The translations under genes and the position numbers were made by a program. The notes below the pieces were generated by a model that was given only the letters and a program-made list of their open reading frames with translations, was not told the DNA's origin and ran no database searches. From contig NZ_JAEKFH010000003.1 of the NCBI RefSeq assembly GCF_016650695.1, positions 186,001-250,000 on the forward strand: 64,000 bases of DNA, read 5' to 3'. The stretch is from Pseudomonas sp. TH41. GTDB taxonomy: Bacteria > Pseudomonadota > Gammaproteobacteria > Pseudomonadales > Pseudomonadaceae. Below are positions 48,428-56,818 of this stretch, one piece after another (the stretch's first letter is position 1; every line of letters starts with the position of its first letter).

Positions 48428-48628
48428 ATGAAAAACGATGACCTACGCGCCGACCGCGATGAGCTGGACCATTTCGTGCCCCGCACACCGGCCAAACGCG
48501 GTAACAACCTGGTGCTGCAAGTGGCGGCGGGCGTGTTTCTGGGTGGCCTGGCCTTGTGGCTGGTGCAACTGGGCGCAACGATGTTGTACGCCAAACTGAT
48601 GCTCGGCACGGTGACGTTCGGCGGCTAA
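48428..48628 (+). CDS. Small single-pass membrane protein
   Basis: 66 residues from ATG at 48428 (MKNDDLRADRDELDHF). An acidic N-terminus with HFVPRTPAKRGNN is followed by one membrane helix (about 28-50). It resembles short hypothetical proteins common in pseudomonads; no function is known to me. Its stop overlaps the stop of the convergent gene by four bases. Confidence 0.65.
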   Translation: MKNDDLRADRDELDHFVPRTPAKRGNNLVLQVAAGVFLGGLALWLVQLGATMLYAKLMLGTVTFGG

Positions 48629-48855
48629 GCCAGTTCGGTCGCACGCTGGCTGGCTGCGTCGTCATAGGCGACATACAGCGATTCAGCCACCTGGCTCTTG
48701 ATCGCCTTGGTGCTTTCAAGACCGAGGACAAAACCTTCGGCCTTACCGCCCGCGCGGTTCAATTCGTCAGCGGTACTGGCCTGAGTGATGGCGTCGAACA
48801 GTTTCTCGGCGTGCGGGCCGACACCCTTGGGCAGACTGATCTGTGCGATGCTCAT
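48625..48855 (-). CDS. Small soluble protein, unknown function
   Basis: 76 residues from ATG at 48855 (MSIAQISLPKGVGP), with GGGGTG upstream. It is a helix-rich, Ala/Glu-rich protein without membrane segment or cysteine. A longer upstream reading is rejected because the domain starts here. The stop TAG shares CTAA (48625-48628) with the TAA stop of the opposite gene. Codon use is that of the core genome. Confidence 0.65.
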   Translation of the reverse strand: MSIAQISLPKGVGPHAEKLFDAITQASTADELNRAGGKAEGFVLGLESTKAIKSQVAESLYVAYDDAASQRATELA

Positions 48856-49045
48856 GCGAACACCCCGTTGTGGTGAGGTGTGAAAACTGGGTGATTCATG
48901 GCGCGTACCTTTTCGGCGAATGGCCGGCAGCGCGTGTAACCACTTCCGGGCGGCCATGGTAGACCTCTGAGGCGATTCTGGTAACCGCCAATGGCCGATA
49001 AACCACCGTCCGTCATCGCGAATCCGTCAAGTTACCAACTGGTGC

Positions 49046-49073
49046 TTGACTTCTCTTTTTGAATCAGTAACAT
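49046..49073 (+). promoter_or_regulatory. Promoter of tRNA-Asn
   Basis: TTGACT (49046-49051), a 16-bp spacer and TAACAT (49068-49073), nine bases before the tRNA. Confidence 0.7.
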
Positions 49074-49082
49074 ACACGCCAT

Positions 49083-49158
<76 letters not shown>

Positions 49159-49171
49159 GACAGAAGTAGCG

Positions 49172-49208
49172 AAAAGCCCCTGAATCGAAAGGTTCAGGGG
49201 CTTTTTTG
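49172..49208 (+). terminator. Terminator of tRNA-Asn
   Basis: AAAAGCCCCTGAA-TCGAAAGG-TTCAGGGGCTTTTTT, directly followed by a REP pair. Confidence 0.9.
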
Positions 49209-49216
49209 TGGCTGTT

Positions 49217-49315
49217 TGTAGGAGCGAGCTTGCTCGCGATAGACGCTAACGATAACGCGTGTTTTCTGATTAAACGCGTCACTGTTGAGCCCATCGCGAG
49301 CAAGCTCGCTCCTAC
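49217..49315. repeat. REP palindrome pair, TGTAGGAGCGAGC family
   Basis: Arms from 49217 and to 49315, between tRNA-Asn and the xanthine permease gene. Confidence 0.85.
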
Positions 49316-49328
49316 GGCGCTTTTTTAC

Positions 49329-50846
49329 TCAGACATGCTCACTACTTTTCGCAAGCAGCGTCCGCGGCTCTCCATGCCCATGATCCACCTCCACCACCGG
49401 AATTTCCTTTCCGTCGCAGTCATGCAGTTTGCCTTCGCTGAAGTAATCCCCTTCGCGCAACGCTGCCAAATCCTGATATCGCAGAACCCGCTCAGTACCC
49501 GCCGCGAACACCGACTGCTGATCGGAGTTGCCGGCAGTGAGGTGGTTGAACGTCAGGTTCAGCACGATGGCCATGATCGCCGAGGAACTGATGCCCGAGT
49601 GGAAGATCGTCGCAAACCAGCTGGGGAAGTGGTCGTAGAAGTTCGGCGCGGCAATCGGAATCATACCGAAACCGATGGAGGTGGCGACGATGATCAGATT
49701 GACGTTGTTACGGTAGTCGACCTTGGACAGCGTACGGATACCACTGGCCGCCACGGTGCCAAACAACACGATACCGGCGCCGCCCAGTACAGAGGTCGGT
49801 ACGGCGGCAATGACTCGGCCCATGAAGGGCAGCAGGCCGAGGATCACCAGGAATACGCCCCCGGTCGCCACCACAAAGCGGCTCTTGATGCCGGTCACCG
49901 CCACCAGCCCGACGTTCTGGGCGAATGCGCTTTGGGTGAAGGAGCCAAAAATCGGCGCGATCATGCTCGACAGCATGTCGGCGCGCAGACCGTTGCCCAA
50001 GCGCTTGGAGTCCACTTTGGTGCCGATGATTTCACCGACTGCGAGGATGTCGGCCGAGGTTTCCACCAACGTCACCATGACCACGATGCACATCGACAGG
50101 ATCGCGGCGAAGTGGAAGGTCGGCATGCCAAAGTGGAACGGCGTGGGGAAGCCGAACATCGGGCCTTGGGTGACGGACGAAAAGTCCGCCATGCCGAGGA
50201 ACACCGCAATCACCGTACCAATGACCATCGCTAGCAGGATCGACAACCGGGAGATGGTCGCGCTGCCGATCTTGCTGAGGAGCAAAACCAACACCAGCGT
50301 CAGTGCCGCCAGACCGATGTTCGACATGCTGCCGAAATCCGCCGCGTGGCTGTTGCCGCCCATGGCCCAGCGTGCGGCCACCGGCATCAGCGTCAGGCCG
50401 ATGGTGGTGATCACGATACCCGTGACCAGCGGCGGGAAGAACTTGGTAATGCGCGAGAACACCGGCGTGATCAGCAAACCGATCAAGGACGCCGCAATCA
50501 CCGCCCCCAGAATCGACTGAAACCCGCCTTCCCCACCACTGCTGACAATCGCCACCATGGTCGCGACGCCAGAGAAAGACACGCCCTGCACCAGCGGCAA
50601 CTGACAACCGAAAAACGGTAACCCAAGGGTCTGGAGTAACGTCGCCAAGCCCCCCGCAAACAATGAAGCAGCAATCAACAAACCGATGTCCGCGGGAGAG
50701 AGCCCCGCCGCCTGACCGATGATCAAAGGCACCGCGACGATGCCGCCGTACATGGTCAGAACATGTTGCAGGCCGTAAGCCATATTCGCGCCGATCCCAA
50801 GATTTTCATCCTCGGGCCGTTGGTGTGAAACATGGGGCGTTTTCAT
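49329..50846 (-). CDS. NCS2-family xanthine/uracil permease, xanthine type
   Basis: 505 residues from ATG at 50846 (MKTPHVSHQRPEDENL). About 14 membrane helices; the nucleobase-ascorbate signature is QNVGLVAVTGIKSR, and ETSADILAVGEI and QHVLTMYGGIVAVP match the xanthine/urate group rather than UraA. It imports purine bases by proton symport. A perfect 16-bp palindrome lies 65-82 bp upstream. Confidence 0.88.
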   Translation of the reverse strand: MKTPHVSHQRPEDENLGIGANMAYGLQHVLTMYGGIVAVPLIIGQAAGLSPADIGLLIAASLFAGGLATLLQTLGLPFFGCQLPLVQGVSFSGVATMVAIVSSGGEGGFQSILGAVIAASLIGLLITPVFSRITKFFPPLVTGIVITTIGLTLMPVAARWAMGGNSHAADFGSMSNIGLAALTLVLVLLLSKIGSATISRLSILLAMVIGTVIAVFLGMADFSSVTQGPMFGFPTPFHFGMPTFHFAAILSMCIVVMVTLVETSADILAVGEIIGTKVDSKRLGNGLRADMLSSMIAPIFGSFTQSAFAQNVGLVAVTGIKSRFVVATGGVFLVILGLLPFMGRVIAAVPTSVLGGAGIVLFGTVAASGIRTLSKVDYRNNVNLIIVATSIGFGMIPIAAPNFYDHFPSWFATIFHSGISSSAIMAIVLNLTFNHLTAGNSDQQSVFAAGTERVLRYQDLAALREGDYFSEGKLHDCDGKEIPVVEVDHGHGEPRTLLAKSSEHV

Positions 50847-50880
50847 GTTTGGGGGTTCCCTGGTTTTTGTTATGCGCACA

Positions 50881-50927
50881 CTGTATGCAAGACATAGGAC
50901 AAATGTCTATAGAGTTGTATACAACTC
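50881..50927. promoter_or_regulatory. Palindromic operator upstream of the xanthine permease gene
   Basis: GAGTTGTATACAACTC (50912-50927) is a perfect palindrome with core TTGTATACAA. CTGTATGCAAG (50881-50891) is a degenerate second site 31 bp away. TGTATACA-core palindromes are typical of GntR-type repressors; no such gene is near. Confidence 0.6.
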
Positions 50928-51073
50928 ATCAGTCGGATTATGGACATGTATCCACCCGATCCCCGATCTGTGCGGTCGCCCTCCAAAAATTTTGAAATAC
51001 ATCCTTCCGCTGCCTTTCCCCTCGCCCGCTAGTCTTCGGAGTTCCAAGCGACCGCCGGCACGGACGCCTCTCG

Positions 51074-51099
51074 CCTATACATATAAAGTATGCATAATG
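51074..51099 (+). promoter_or_regulatory. Possible promoter/operator of brnTA
   Basis: Nested repeats TATACAT, TATAAA and the palindrome TATGCATA fill the 22 bp before the brnT ATG at 51097. The -10-like box and the start are so close that translation may begin without a normal leader. BrnA-type antitoxins usually bind repeats here. Confidence 0.45.
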
Positions 51100-51378
51100 A
51101 AGCCATTCGAAATTCAGTATCACAAGGCAAAGAGCGCAGCTAACAAATTAAAGCATCAAGGCATCAGCCTCGCGGAAACGGAGGCCGTGTTTTACGACGA
51201 GAGAGCCCTCTCGTTGCAAGACAACCATCACGATGAGCAGCGGTGGATCATCATGGGGCTGGATGCCAAAGGTCGTTTGTTGGTCGTTGCGTACACCTAT
51301 CGCGATCCGAATTTCGTTCGAATCATTTCGGCACGCGTCGCTACCAAAAACGAGCCGCGTCGATATATGGAGGCTTGA
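51097..51378 (+). CDS. brnT: BrnT-family toxin (type II toxin-antitoxin)
   Basis: 93 residues from ATG at 51097 (MKPFEIQYHKAKSAAN). This DUF497/BrnT ribonuclease-like fold has NKLKHQGISLAETEAVFYDERA, the family EERWIIMG-type strand (DEQRWIIMGLD), VVAYTYRD and IRIISARVA-type C-terminal residues. BrnT cleaves RNA and stops growth; BrnA neutralises it. brnA starts three bases after the stop, the normal toxin-first order. Confidence 0.85.
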   Translation: MKPFEIQYHKAKSAANKLKHQGISLAETEAVFYDERALSLQDNHHDEQRWIIMGLDAKGRLLVVAYTYRDPNFVRIISARVATKNEPRRYMEA

Positions 51379-51381
51379 TCA

Positions 51382-51714
51382 ATGAAAGACGAATACGACT
51401 TCAGTAACGCCAAGCGCGGAGCGGTTGCTTCCAGTAAAGGAAAAACCCGAATCACCATCATGCTCGATGATGTCGTCCTGGAAGCTGCTCGCGCCGTGGC
51501 CGAGAACGAGGGGTTTGGTTACCAGACAGTGATCAACAACACCTTGCGCCACGCCTTGCTCGGCGATGGGGGTAAAGGCAAGGCATCTACCCCGTACACC
51601 GCTGTTGCGAATGCCGGTCATTTCAAAGAAGGGATAACCGCCTCCGAGCTGAAGAGCCTGGAGAAAAAATTGTCAGAGGTCCTCAATGAAATTCATCGCG
51701 TGCTGGAGCCTTGA
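51382..51714 (+). CDS. brnA: BrnA-family antitoxin
   Basis: 110 residues. An N-terminal toxin-contacting segment (EYDFSNAKRG) precedes a ribbon-helix-helix region (KTRITIMLDDVVLEAARAVAENEGFGYQTVINNTLRHAL), the BrnA/CopG type of antitoxin. An extra 50-residue tail ending in a probable coiled coil (SELKSLEKKLSEVLNEI) follows. It overlaps the convergent N-acetyltransferase gene by 22 bp. Confidence 0.85.
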   Translation: MKDEYDFSNAKRGAVASSKGKTRITIMLDDVVLEAARAVAENEGFGYQTVINNTLRHALLGDGGKGKASTPYTAVANAGHFKEGITASELKSLEKKLSEVLNEIHRVLEP

Positions 51715-52544
51715 GTGACCCAAGGCTCCAGCAACCGCCCAAGCACCTGCTTCAACTTCAGGTGCTCGGGCACCCGAATCCCGAACTCGCTCTCCAGCAA
51801 CCCAACCAATTCATCAACATCTGCCACTTGCCTTCGCTCGCTCTCACTGCCCAGACGATGAATCGCGAAACTGCCATTGTTCAGCGTGCGCCGCCAGCCC
51901 TCCCCCGTGCGGGCCACCATCAGTTGTTTAACGAAGGAAGATTCTGGATGAGTTGAGACGTACCAGTTGCCGACGGTGTAATCGATGTCTTCCTGGCGTT
52001 GCAGATCGAAGAGGTACATCGCCCGCCATTCGCCGGCGACGTTGGCGCGAAGGGTATAGCCATCAGCATGTTGCTCGATGCGATAGTGCTCGTGCGGGGT
52101 GAACTGTTCGGTCGGTGTATCAAGCAGCAGCGGCGCGGTAGGGACCATGCCGCCAAAGCCGACGTCGGTGATGTAGCGCACGCCATCCAGAATCACCAGG
52201 CTCAAGCGGTGAGTACGAGCAGTCCATGCGCCTTCAGGCTGGCCCATCACCACACGACCGCTAATGCCTCGAGCATCGAAACCCAGCGCCTGAAGCAAGG
52301 CCAGAAACAGATTATTGAGTTCGTAGCAGTACCCACCGCGCCCCTCGTACAGGACTTTTTGCTCGATGGACGGCAAGTCGATGAGTACAGGTTCGCCCGA
52401 CAAGGTAGTGAGGTTTTCGAAGGGGAAGGTGCCAGTGTGGCGTAGCTGAAGTTGACGCAGGGTTTCCAGCGTCGGTGTGGGGGGCGCGTTGAAACCCAGG
52501 CGTTGTAAATACAGGCTCAGATTCGTCAGGCGTGGCTCGCTCAT
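51693..52544 (-). CDS. nhoA: Arylamine N-acetyltransferase
   Basis: 283 residues from ATG at 52544 (MSEPRLTNLSLYL). The NAT triad is present: Cys73 in RGGYCYELN, His112 in RTHRLSL and Asp127 in ITDVGFGG. It transfers acetyl from CoA to aromatic amines or hydrazines. The length is normal. Its 3' end overlaps the end of brnA on the other strand. Confidence 0.92.
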   Translation of the reverse strand: MSEPRLTNLSLYLQRLGFNAPPTPTLETLRQLQLRHTGTFPFENLTTLSGEPVLIDLPSIEQKVLYEGRGGYCYELNNLFLALLQALGFDARGISGRVVMGQPEGAWTARTHRLSLVILDGVRYITDVGFGGMVPTAPLLLDTPTEQFTPHEHYRIEQHADGYTLRANVAGEWRAMYLFDLQRQEDIDYTVGNWYVSTHPESSFVKQLMVARTGEGWRRTLNNGSFAIHRLGSESERRQVADVDELVGLLESEFGIRVPEHLKLKQVLGRLLEPWVTQGSSTR

Positions 52545-52656
52545 TGCTCGGTCCTTTTGCATGGGGCCGCGGATCACTCCGCTGATGGGCGCCATGTATA
52601 AGGGAAAAAGCGCTTCGACCGACAATTGATTTAGCCAATCGCCCCCCACGTAAACT

Positions 52657-53451
52657 TCAACGACGCTTGCGCGAGCCTAGCCGAATCCATGTCGGTGCGT
52701 GGTCGCTGGCGTGTGGTTCGTTACGAACCCAGGCATCGACGCCGGCTTCATGCAGATAAGGGCTCAACGCCGGGTTGAGCAACAGATGATCGATGCGCAG
52801 CCCCGAGTTTTTCTGCCAGTGCTGTCGGAAATAATCCCAGAAGGTATAGAGGCGATCCTCCGGATACAGATGACGCAAGGAATCGGTCCACCCCTGGTAG
52901 AGCAGCCGCTGGTAACACTCGCGGCTCTCTGGCTGCAGCAGTGCATCCTTCAGCCAGGAGCGCGGGTTGTAGATGTCCAGGTCGGTGGGGACCACGTTAT
53001 AGTCGCCGGCCAGCACGACCGGATGCTTGCTGCCCTGAAGCGCCTGCGCGTAGCTGATCAACCGTTCGAACCACGCCAGCTTGTAGTCGAACTTCGGCCC
53101 CGGCTGCGGATTGCCATTGGGCAGGTATAGGCAGCCCACCAGAATTCCGTGCACGGCCGCCTCCAGATACCGGCTGTGGGTGTCATTGTCATCACCCGGC
53201 AGCCCCCGACGAGTTTCCAGCGGCTGCGCATCCCGCGCCAGAATCGCCACGCCGTTCCACGATGGCTGACCTTGCCAGATCGCGCCGTAACCCGCCGCCT
53301 CCAGCTCCGCAGCGGGAAAGGCGCTGTCGATCGACTTGAGTTCCTGCAAACAGGCAATGTCCGGTTTTTCCCTCTCCAGCCAGGCCAGCAAATTCGGCAG
53401 CCGAGCGCGCAGGCCGTTAACGTTGAAGGTGGCGACTCGCAAATTTTTCAT
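52657..53451 (-). CDS. xthA: Exodeoxyribonuclease III-type AP endonuclease
   Basis: 264 residues of the endonuclease/exonuclease/phosphatase fold: ATFNVNGLRAR, CLQELKSIDSAFP with the metal Glu, GDYNVVPTDLDI, and SDHAPTW at the end with the catalytic His. It cuts at abasic sites and trims 3' ends in base excision repair. Its start is only 13 bp after the stop of the truncated DUF1254 gene, so it may be transcribed with it. Pseudomonas has other ExoIII homologues and which paralogue this is cannot be told. Confidence 0.9.
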   Translation of the reverse strand: MKNLRVATFNVNGLRARLPNLLAWLEREKPDIACLQELKSIDSAFPAAELEAAGYGAIWQGQPSWNGVAILARDAQPLETRRGLPGDDNDTHSRYLEAAVHGILVGCLYLPNGNPQPGPKFDYKLAWFERLISYAQALQGSKHPVVLAGDYNVVPTDLDIYNPRSWLKDALLQPESRECYQRLLYQGWTDSLRHLYPEDRLYTFWDYFRQHWQKNSGLRIDHLLLNPALSPYLHEAGVDAWVRNEPHASDHAPTWIRLGSRKRR

Positions 53452-53463
53452 CGGCCAAGCGAA

Positions 53464-54081
53464 TCAATTGGCCGCCGACAGGGTGTCGACCTGGATCTTG
53501 GGTGATGTCTTCATGTCCATCACCGGCTCGACTTTCACGTTGACTGGCACAGATTTTTTGCCCATCTGCGACAACGGCGTCACTGTGTAGCCCGCCTGAA
53601 TCTTCTGCACTGCCGCGTAGTCCGCAGTCCTGCTGGACCGGGCCCTACCGATGACCCAGACGAAGGACGCAGGCGCTGGCAACTGACTCAATCCGGCAGG
53701 CACGGTCCCGGCCCAGCCCGGTGGCGTCACCAAAAACGGCCCTGCCTGCTTGCCGGTGGTGCGCCAGCCCGGAGAGGCAAACACGTTGTTCCACATGTCC
53801 AGCATCGGCAGCAAATAGAAGCGCGCCCCGGTGCCCGGCGCGGCGATGACCAGTGGTTCTTGGGTAAGGTCCAGCCAGGCAATGGAGTACAGCGAGTCAA
53901 GGTTCGAATGCATCGCCCCTTTGAGACCTGCCGATGAAGACACTGGCACATTCACAAACATGTTCGCCGGGCCCTGAGTGACTTGAGGCACTATTTTTGA
54001 TTGGGCGTGACTGGCCAATGGAAAAATGGCGGAGGCTGCGATGGTTAGAGCAACGGCTGTCAATGCTTGAGTAATCAACAT
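53464..54081 (-). CDS. DUF1254 domain protein lacking the C-terminal DUF1214 domain
   Basis: 205 residues: signal peptide to about 26 (SHA), then the DUF1254 fold (SIAWLDLTQEPLVIAAP, RFYLLPMLDMWNNVFASPG, VIGRARSSRTADYAAVQKIQAGYTVTPLSQ). Full-length relatives usually continue for about 200 more residues into DUF1214. Here the protein stops at DTLSAAN, exactly where the linker between the two domains should begin, and xthA starts 13 bp later. It is either a natural short form or a remnant of a deletion. Function is unknown. Confidence 0.75.
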   Translation of the reverse strand: MLITQALTAVALTIAASAIFPLASHAQSKIVPQVTQGPANMFVNVPVSSSAGLKGAMHSNLDSLYSIAWLDLTQEPLVIAAPGTGARFYLLPMLDMWNNVFASPGWRTTGKQAGPFLVTPPGWAGTVPAGLSQLPAPASFVWVIGRARSSRTADYAAVQKIQAGYTVTPLSQMGKKSVPVNVKVEPVMDMKTSPKIQVDTLSAAN

Positions 54082-54221
54082 TTTGGCGATCGTCCGTGCT
54101 GAGGGAAGATCTGCCGGACTCGGCAGAGCTAACGGAACTCTAGACGATCATTTCAAGCTGTTCTGACAGCCGGACAGCCGGCTGGCCGGGGTGTTGCATG
54201 AGTGAAACACTCTTGAGTATC

Positions 54222-55793
54222 TCAGCGATCCGATCGCGCCAGCGCTTCGACGCCGCCCTCCAGCGACAGTACCGCCGAACGGTTTCGCCCCGAATGCTTG
54301 GCCCGATACAACGCCGCGTCGGCGCGCTGGATGAACACTTCAATGCTGTCACGCCCGGTCGGCACAAACGAATAACAACCCAGGCTGACGGTCAAGTAGC
54401 CGATGGGCGAACCGCTGTGAGTGATGTTTTTGTCCATGACGCTACGACGGATCTGTTCGGCAATCGCCAGTGCGCCGTGGATGTCGGTGTCGGGCAGCAA
54501 CACCGCGAACTCTTCACCGCCATAACGCACGGCCAGATCAGCCTTGCGCTGGCAGCAACTTTTCAGCGCCCGCGCCACTTCGGCCAGACAGTGGTCCCCG
54601 GCCACATGGCCGTAGGTGTCGTTGTAGCGTTTGAAGAAATCGATATCGAGCATGATCAGGCTCAGCGGGCTTGATTGTCGGGCGCCGCGGCCAAACTCGA
54701 TGTCCAGCGCCCGCTCGAACAGTCGACGATTGGCCAGACCGGTGAGGCTGTCGTGGGTGGCAATCAGCTCCAGCGCTTCCTGGGCCTTACGCAAATCCGC
54801 CTCGATCCGCTCACCATCACGCACCTGATGAATGAACACCCAGCCAAACAACCCCACACCAAGGATCACCAATGCAACGATGACGATGGATTGAAACGCC
54901 GTGGCGTACCACTCCTTGAGAATGGCGTCCCTGGAAGCTGCCGCGGCCACCACCAGCGGGTAGGCACTTAGCTGGCGGTAACCATACATCCGGACGACAC
55001 CGTCCACCACCGAGCTGAACATTGCGCTGCCAGAGGGCGCCCGGGGCAGGAGTGTCTGAAAGATTTCGCTCTTCGCCGCCGACGCGCCAATCAACGATTC
55101 CACAAAAGGACGGCGCGCCAGCAGCGTTCCGTCGGTCAATGCGACAAACATCGTACCCTTGTCATCGATATTGAAGCTTTTGAAGAACTGATCGAAGTAC
55201 GACATTTTGATCCCGGCCATCAAGACGCCCTGGAAGTTGCCGTTCTTGTCGTTCAACCGTTTGGACAGCGGAATGATCCACTCACCATTCTTTCGGCTGC
55301 GGATCGCCGGCCCGATATGTACCACTGACGCCACGTTCTGCTGGTGAAACTTGAAGTATTCGCGATCCGCGACACCTGTGCCGCGAGGCGGATCCTCAAA
55401 TGAGGTCACGACCCACTGCCCCTGTTTGTCGAACAGAAAAATCCCGTGCAACTGCTCCAGCGCCAGAACCCGCCGCGCAAAGGTTTTTTGCAATCGCGGC
55501 TTTTGTGCGGCGGCATAACCATCGGCTTGTATCCACTCCGCCAGACCGGTCAGCACCAGATCGGCTTTCATGAAGGTGTCTTCGGCCTGCTGCGCCATGG
55601 CCCGGGTCAGGTTTGAGGACGCCACTTGCGCCGCCTCCAGGTCCTGGCGGCGCGACTGTTCCAGGTGCAGGTACAGCAAACCACAGAGGCACAGGCACAC
55701 CGTCACGATAAACAGTACCGACGCCTTGAGCAGGGGTAGCCGTTTCAACGTGCCGCCGGGGGCATGGTGCGGGTCGTAAAGGGGGATAGGCAA
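54222..55793 (-). CDS. Membrane diguanylate cyclase with Cache sensor domain
   Basis: 523 residues: membrane helix 1 (about 23-44), a periplasmic Cache (PDC) domain to about 290, helix 2 (about 300-322) and a GGDEF domain with RYGGEEF. An RKAD stands five residues before GGEEF, an intact inhibitory I-site. It makes cyclic di-GMP in response to an extracellular small ligand. It is transcribed away from the RNase T2 gene, and no partner gene is adjacent. Confidence 0.92.
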   Translation of the reverse strand: MPIPLYDPHHAPGGTLKRLPLLKASVLFIVTVCLCLCGLLYLHLEQSRRQDLEAAQVASSNLTRAMAQQAEDTFMKADLVLTGLAEWIQADGYAAAQKPRLQKTFARRVLALEQLHGIFLFDKQGQWVVTSFEDPPRGTGVADREYFKFHQQNVASVVHIGPAIRSRKNGEWIIPLSKRLNDKNGNFQGVLMAGIKMSYFDQFFKSFNIDDKGTMFVALTDGTLLARRPFVESLIGASAAKSEIFQTLLPRAPSGSAMFSSVVDGVVRMYGYRQLSAYPLVVAAAASRDAILKEWYATAFQSIVIVALVILGVGLFGWVFIHQVRDGERIEADLRKAQEALELIATHDSLTGLANRRLFERALDIEFGRGARQSSPLSLIMLDIDFFKRYNDTYGHVAGDHCLAEVARALKSCCQRKADLAVRYGGEEFAVLLPDTDIHGALAIAEQIRRSVMDKNITHSGSPIGYLTVSLGCYSFVPTGRDSIEVFIQRADAALYRAKHSGRNRSAVLSLEGGVEALARSDR

Positions 55794-56040
55794 AAGCTCG
55801 TCCTGAAAGGGTAAGGCATGGGCAACAGCCCAAAACCCTTATTTTTTGTGAGCTTAGTCTACGGGGTGATGAGGGGCAAATGTCCGTTAGCGGCACGTTT
55901 CAGGTGATACCGATCGTCGCAGGCCTCGGCGATACCCGCCCCGGCGACGATCACGCAGTGGTTTTTCAAGAGGTACGAAACCCACCCTCACGGTATGAGT
56001 TTCAGGTGCGCGTTGACCCTCCCGTTTTTTGTACCAGGCG

Positions 56041-56700
56041 CTATCGCGAAGGTGGAACCCGAATATCCCCCGCCCGACACTGGGTCTTCACCCCTTTCCC
56101 GCAGGCTGCAAACTCCAGGTCCTTACTCATGCACACCCTAACTTCCGACAGTGTCGGTCCATTGCAAATCACCGCGATGCCATCCGCAGGAAGCCCGGGG
56201 TTGCTTTGGCGGAACATCTGCATGATTTCACTGGCTTGGAAGTAGTACGAATCGCCGAAGGGCTGCAGTTTTTGCGGAATTCTGACCGCGCCGACGGCCG
56301 TGTCGGCGGCCTCCAGATAGCTCATGGCATCCAGTCCGCTGCAGGTGCCGTGTTTGGCCCATTCGTGCTCGAGCAGCTTGCGGGTCGGAAACAATGTCAG
56401 CCCCTTCGCTCGCTCCACGGCAGACAAATCCACCCTGGGCGGACACGATTGCGGCCAGCCACCCTTGATGTATTGCGGCCAGAGGCCGTGGAGCACGAAG
56501 CCATAACCTTTGCCGGAGCATTGGGCGTCGCCTTCGTGGGTCAGGCAGTACGTGGGCGACCAGGACAGCGTCAACAGGTAGTAATCGAACACGCCTGCCA
56601 CGGATTCGGGCCTGGCGTTTTTTGAATCTCGAGCGGTGCTCAAGTTAATGCTGCCGAGCGTGATCAAGATCAGCACGGTCACGGCATAAATTTTCTTCAT
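56041..56700 (-). CDS. RNase T2 family secreted ribonuclease
   Basis: 219 residues with a signal peptide (MKKIYAVTVLILITLGSINLSTA). Active site segment 1 is FVLHGLWPQ and segment 2 HEWAKHGTC, giving the two catalytic His and Glu. Several Cys support disulfides. It is a non-specific RNase of the periplasm like E. coli RNase I. It is a single gene, with no visible strong terminator. Confidence 0.92.
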   Translation of the reverse strand: MKKIYAVTVLILITLGSINLSTARDSKNARPESVAGVFDYYLLTLSWSPTYCLTHEGDAQCSGKGYGFVLHGLWPQYIKGGWPQSCPPRVDLSAVERAKGLTLFPTRKLLEHEWAKHGTCSGLDAMSYLEAADTAVGAVRIPQKLQPFGDSYYFQASEIMQMFRQSNPGLPADGIAVICNGPTLSEVRVCMSKDLEFAACGKGVKTQCRAGDIRVPPSR

Positions 56701-56818
56701 CTTCCCACTCCCTGGGATGGATTATCGGGTGAAGTCCCTGGCCGGTACTTTGGCATAGCCATGATCGCTCTCACACCACAACAATGAATCGAAATGATTA
56801 AGGCTGAGACGATATTGG

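Noticed and set aside
50845..51096. N-terminal extension of BrnT
   Set aside because: It covers the operator and promoter region and is not part of the BrnT domain.
55880..56245. Open frame between the cyclase and RNase T2 genes
   Set aside because: Mostly antisense of the RNase T2 3' end; no domain or ribosome binding site.
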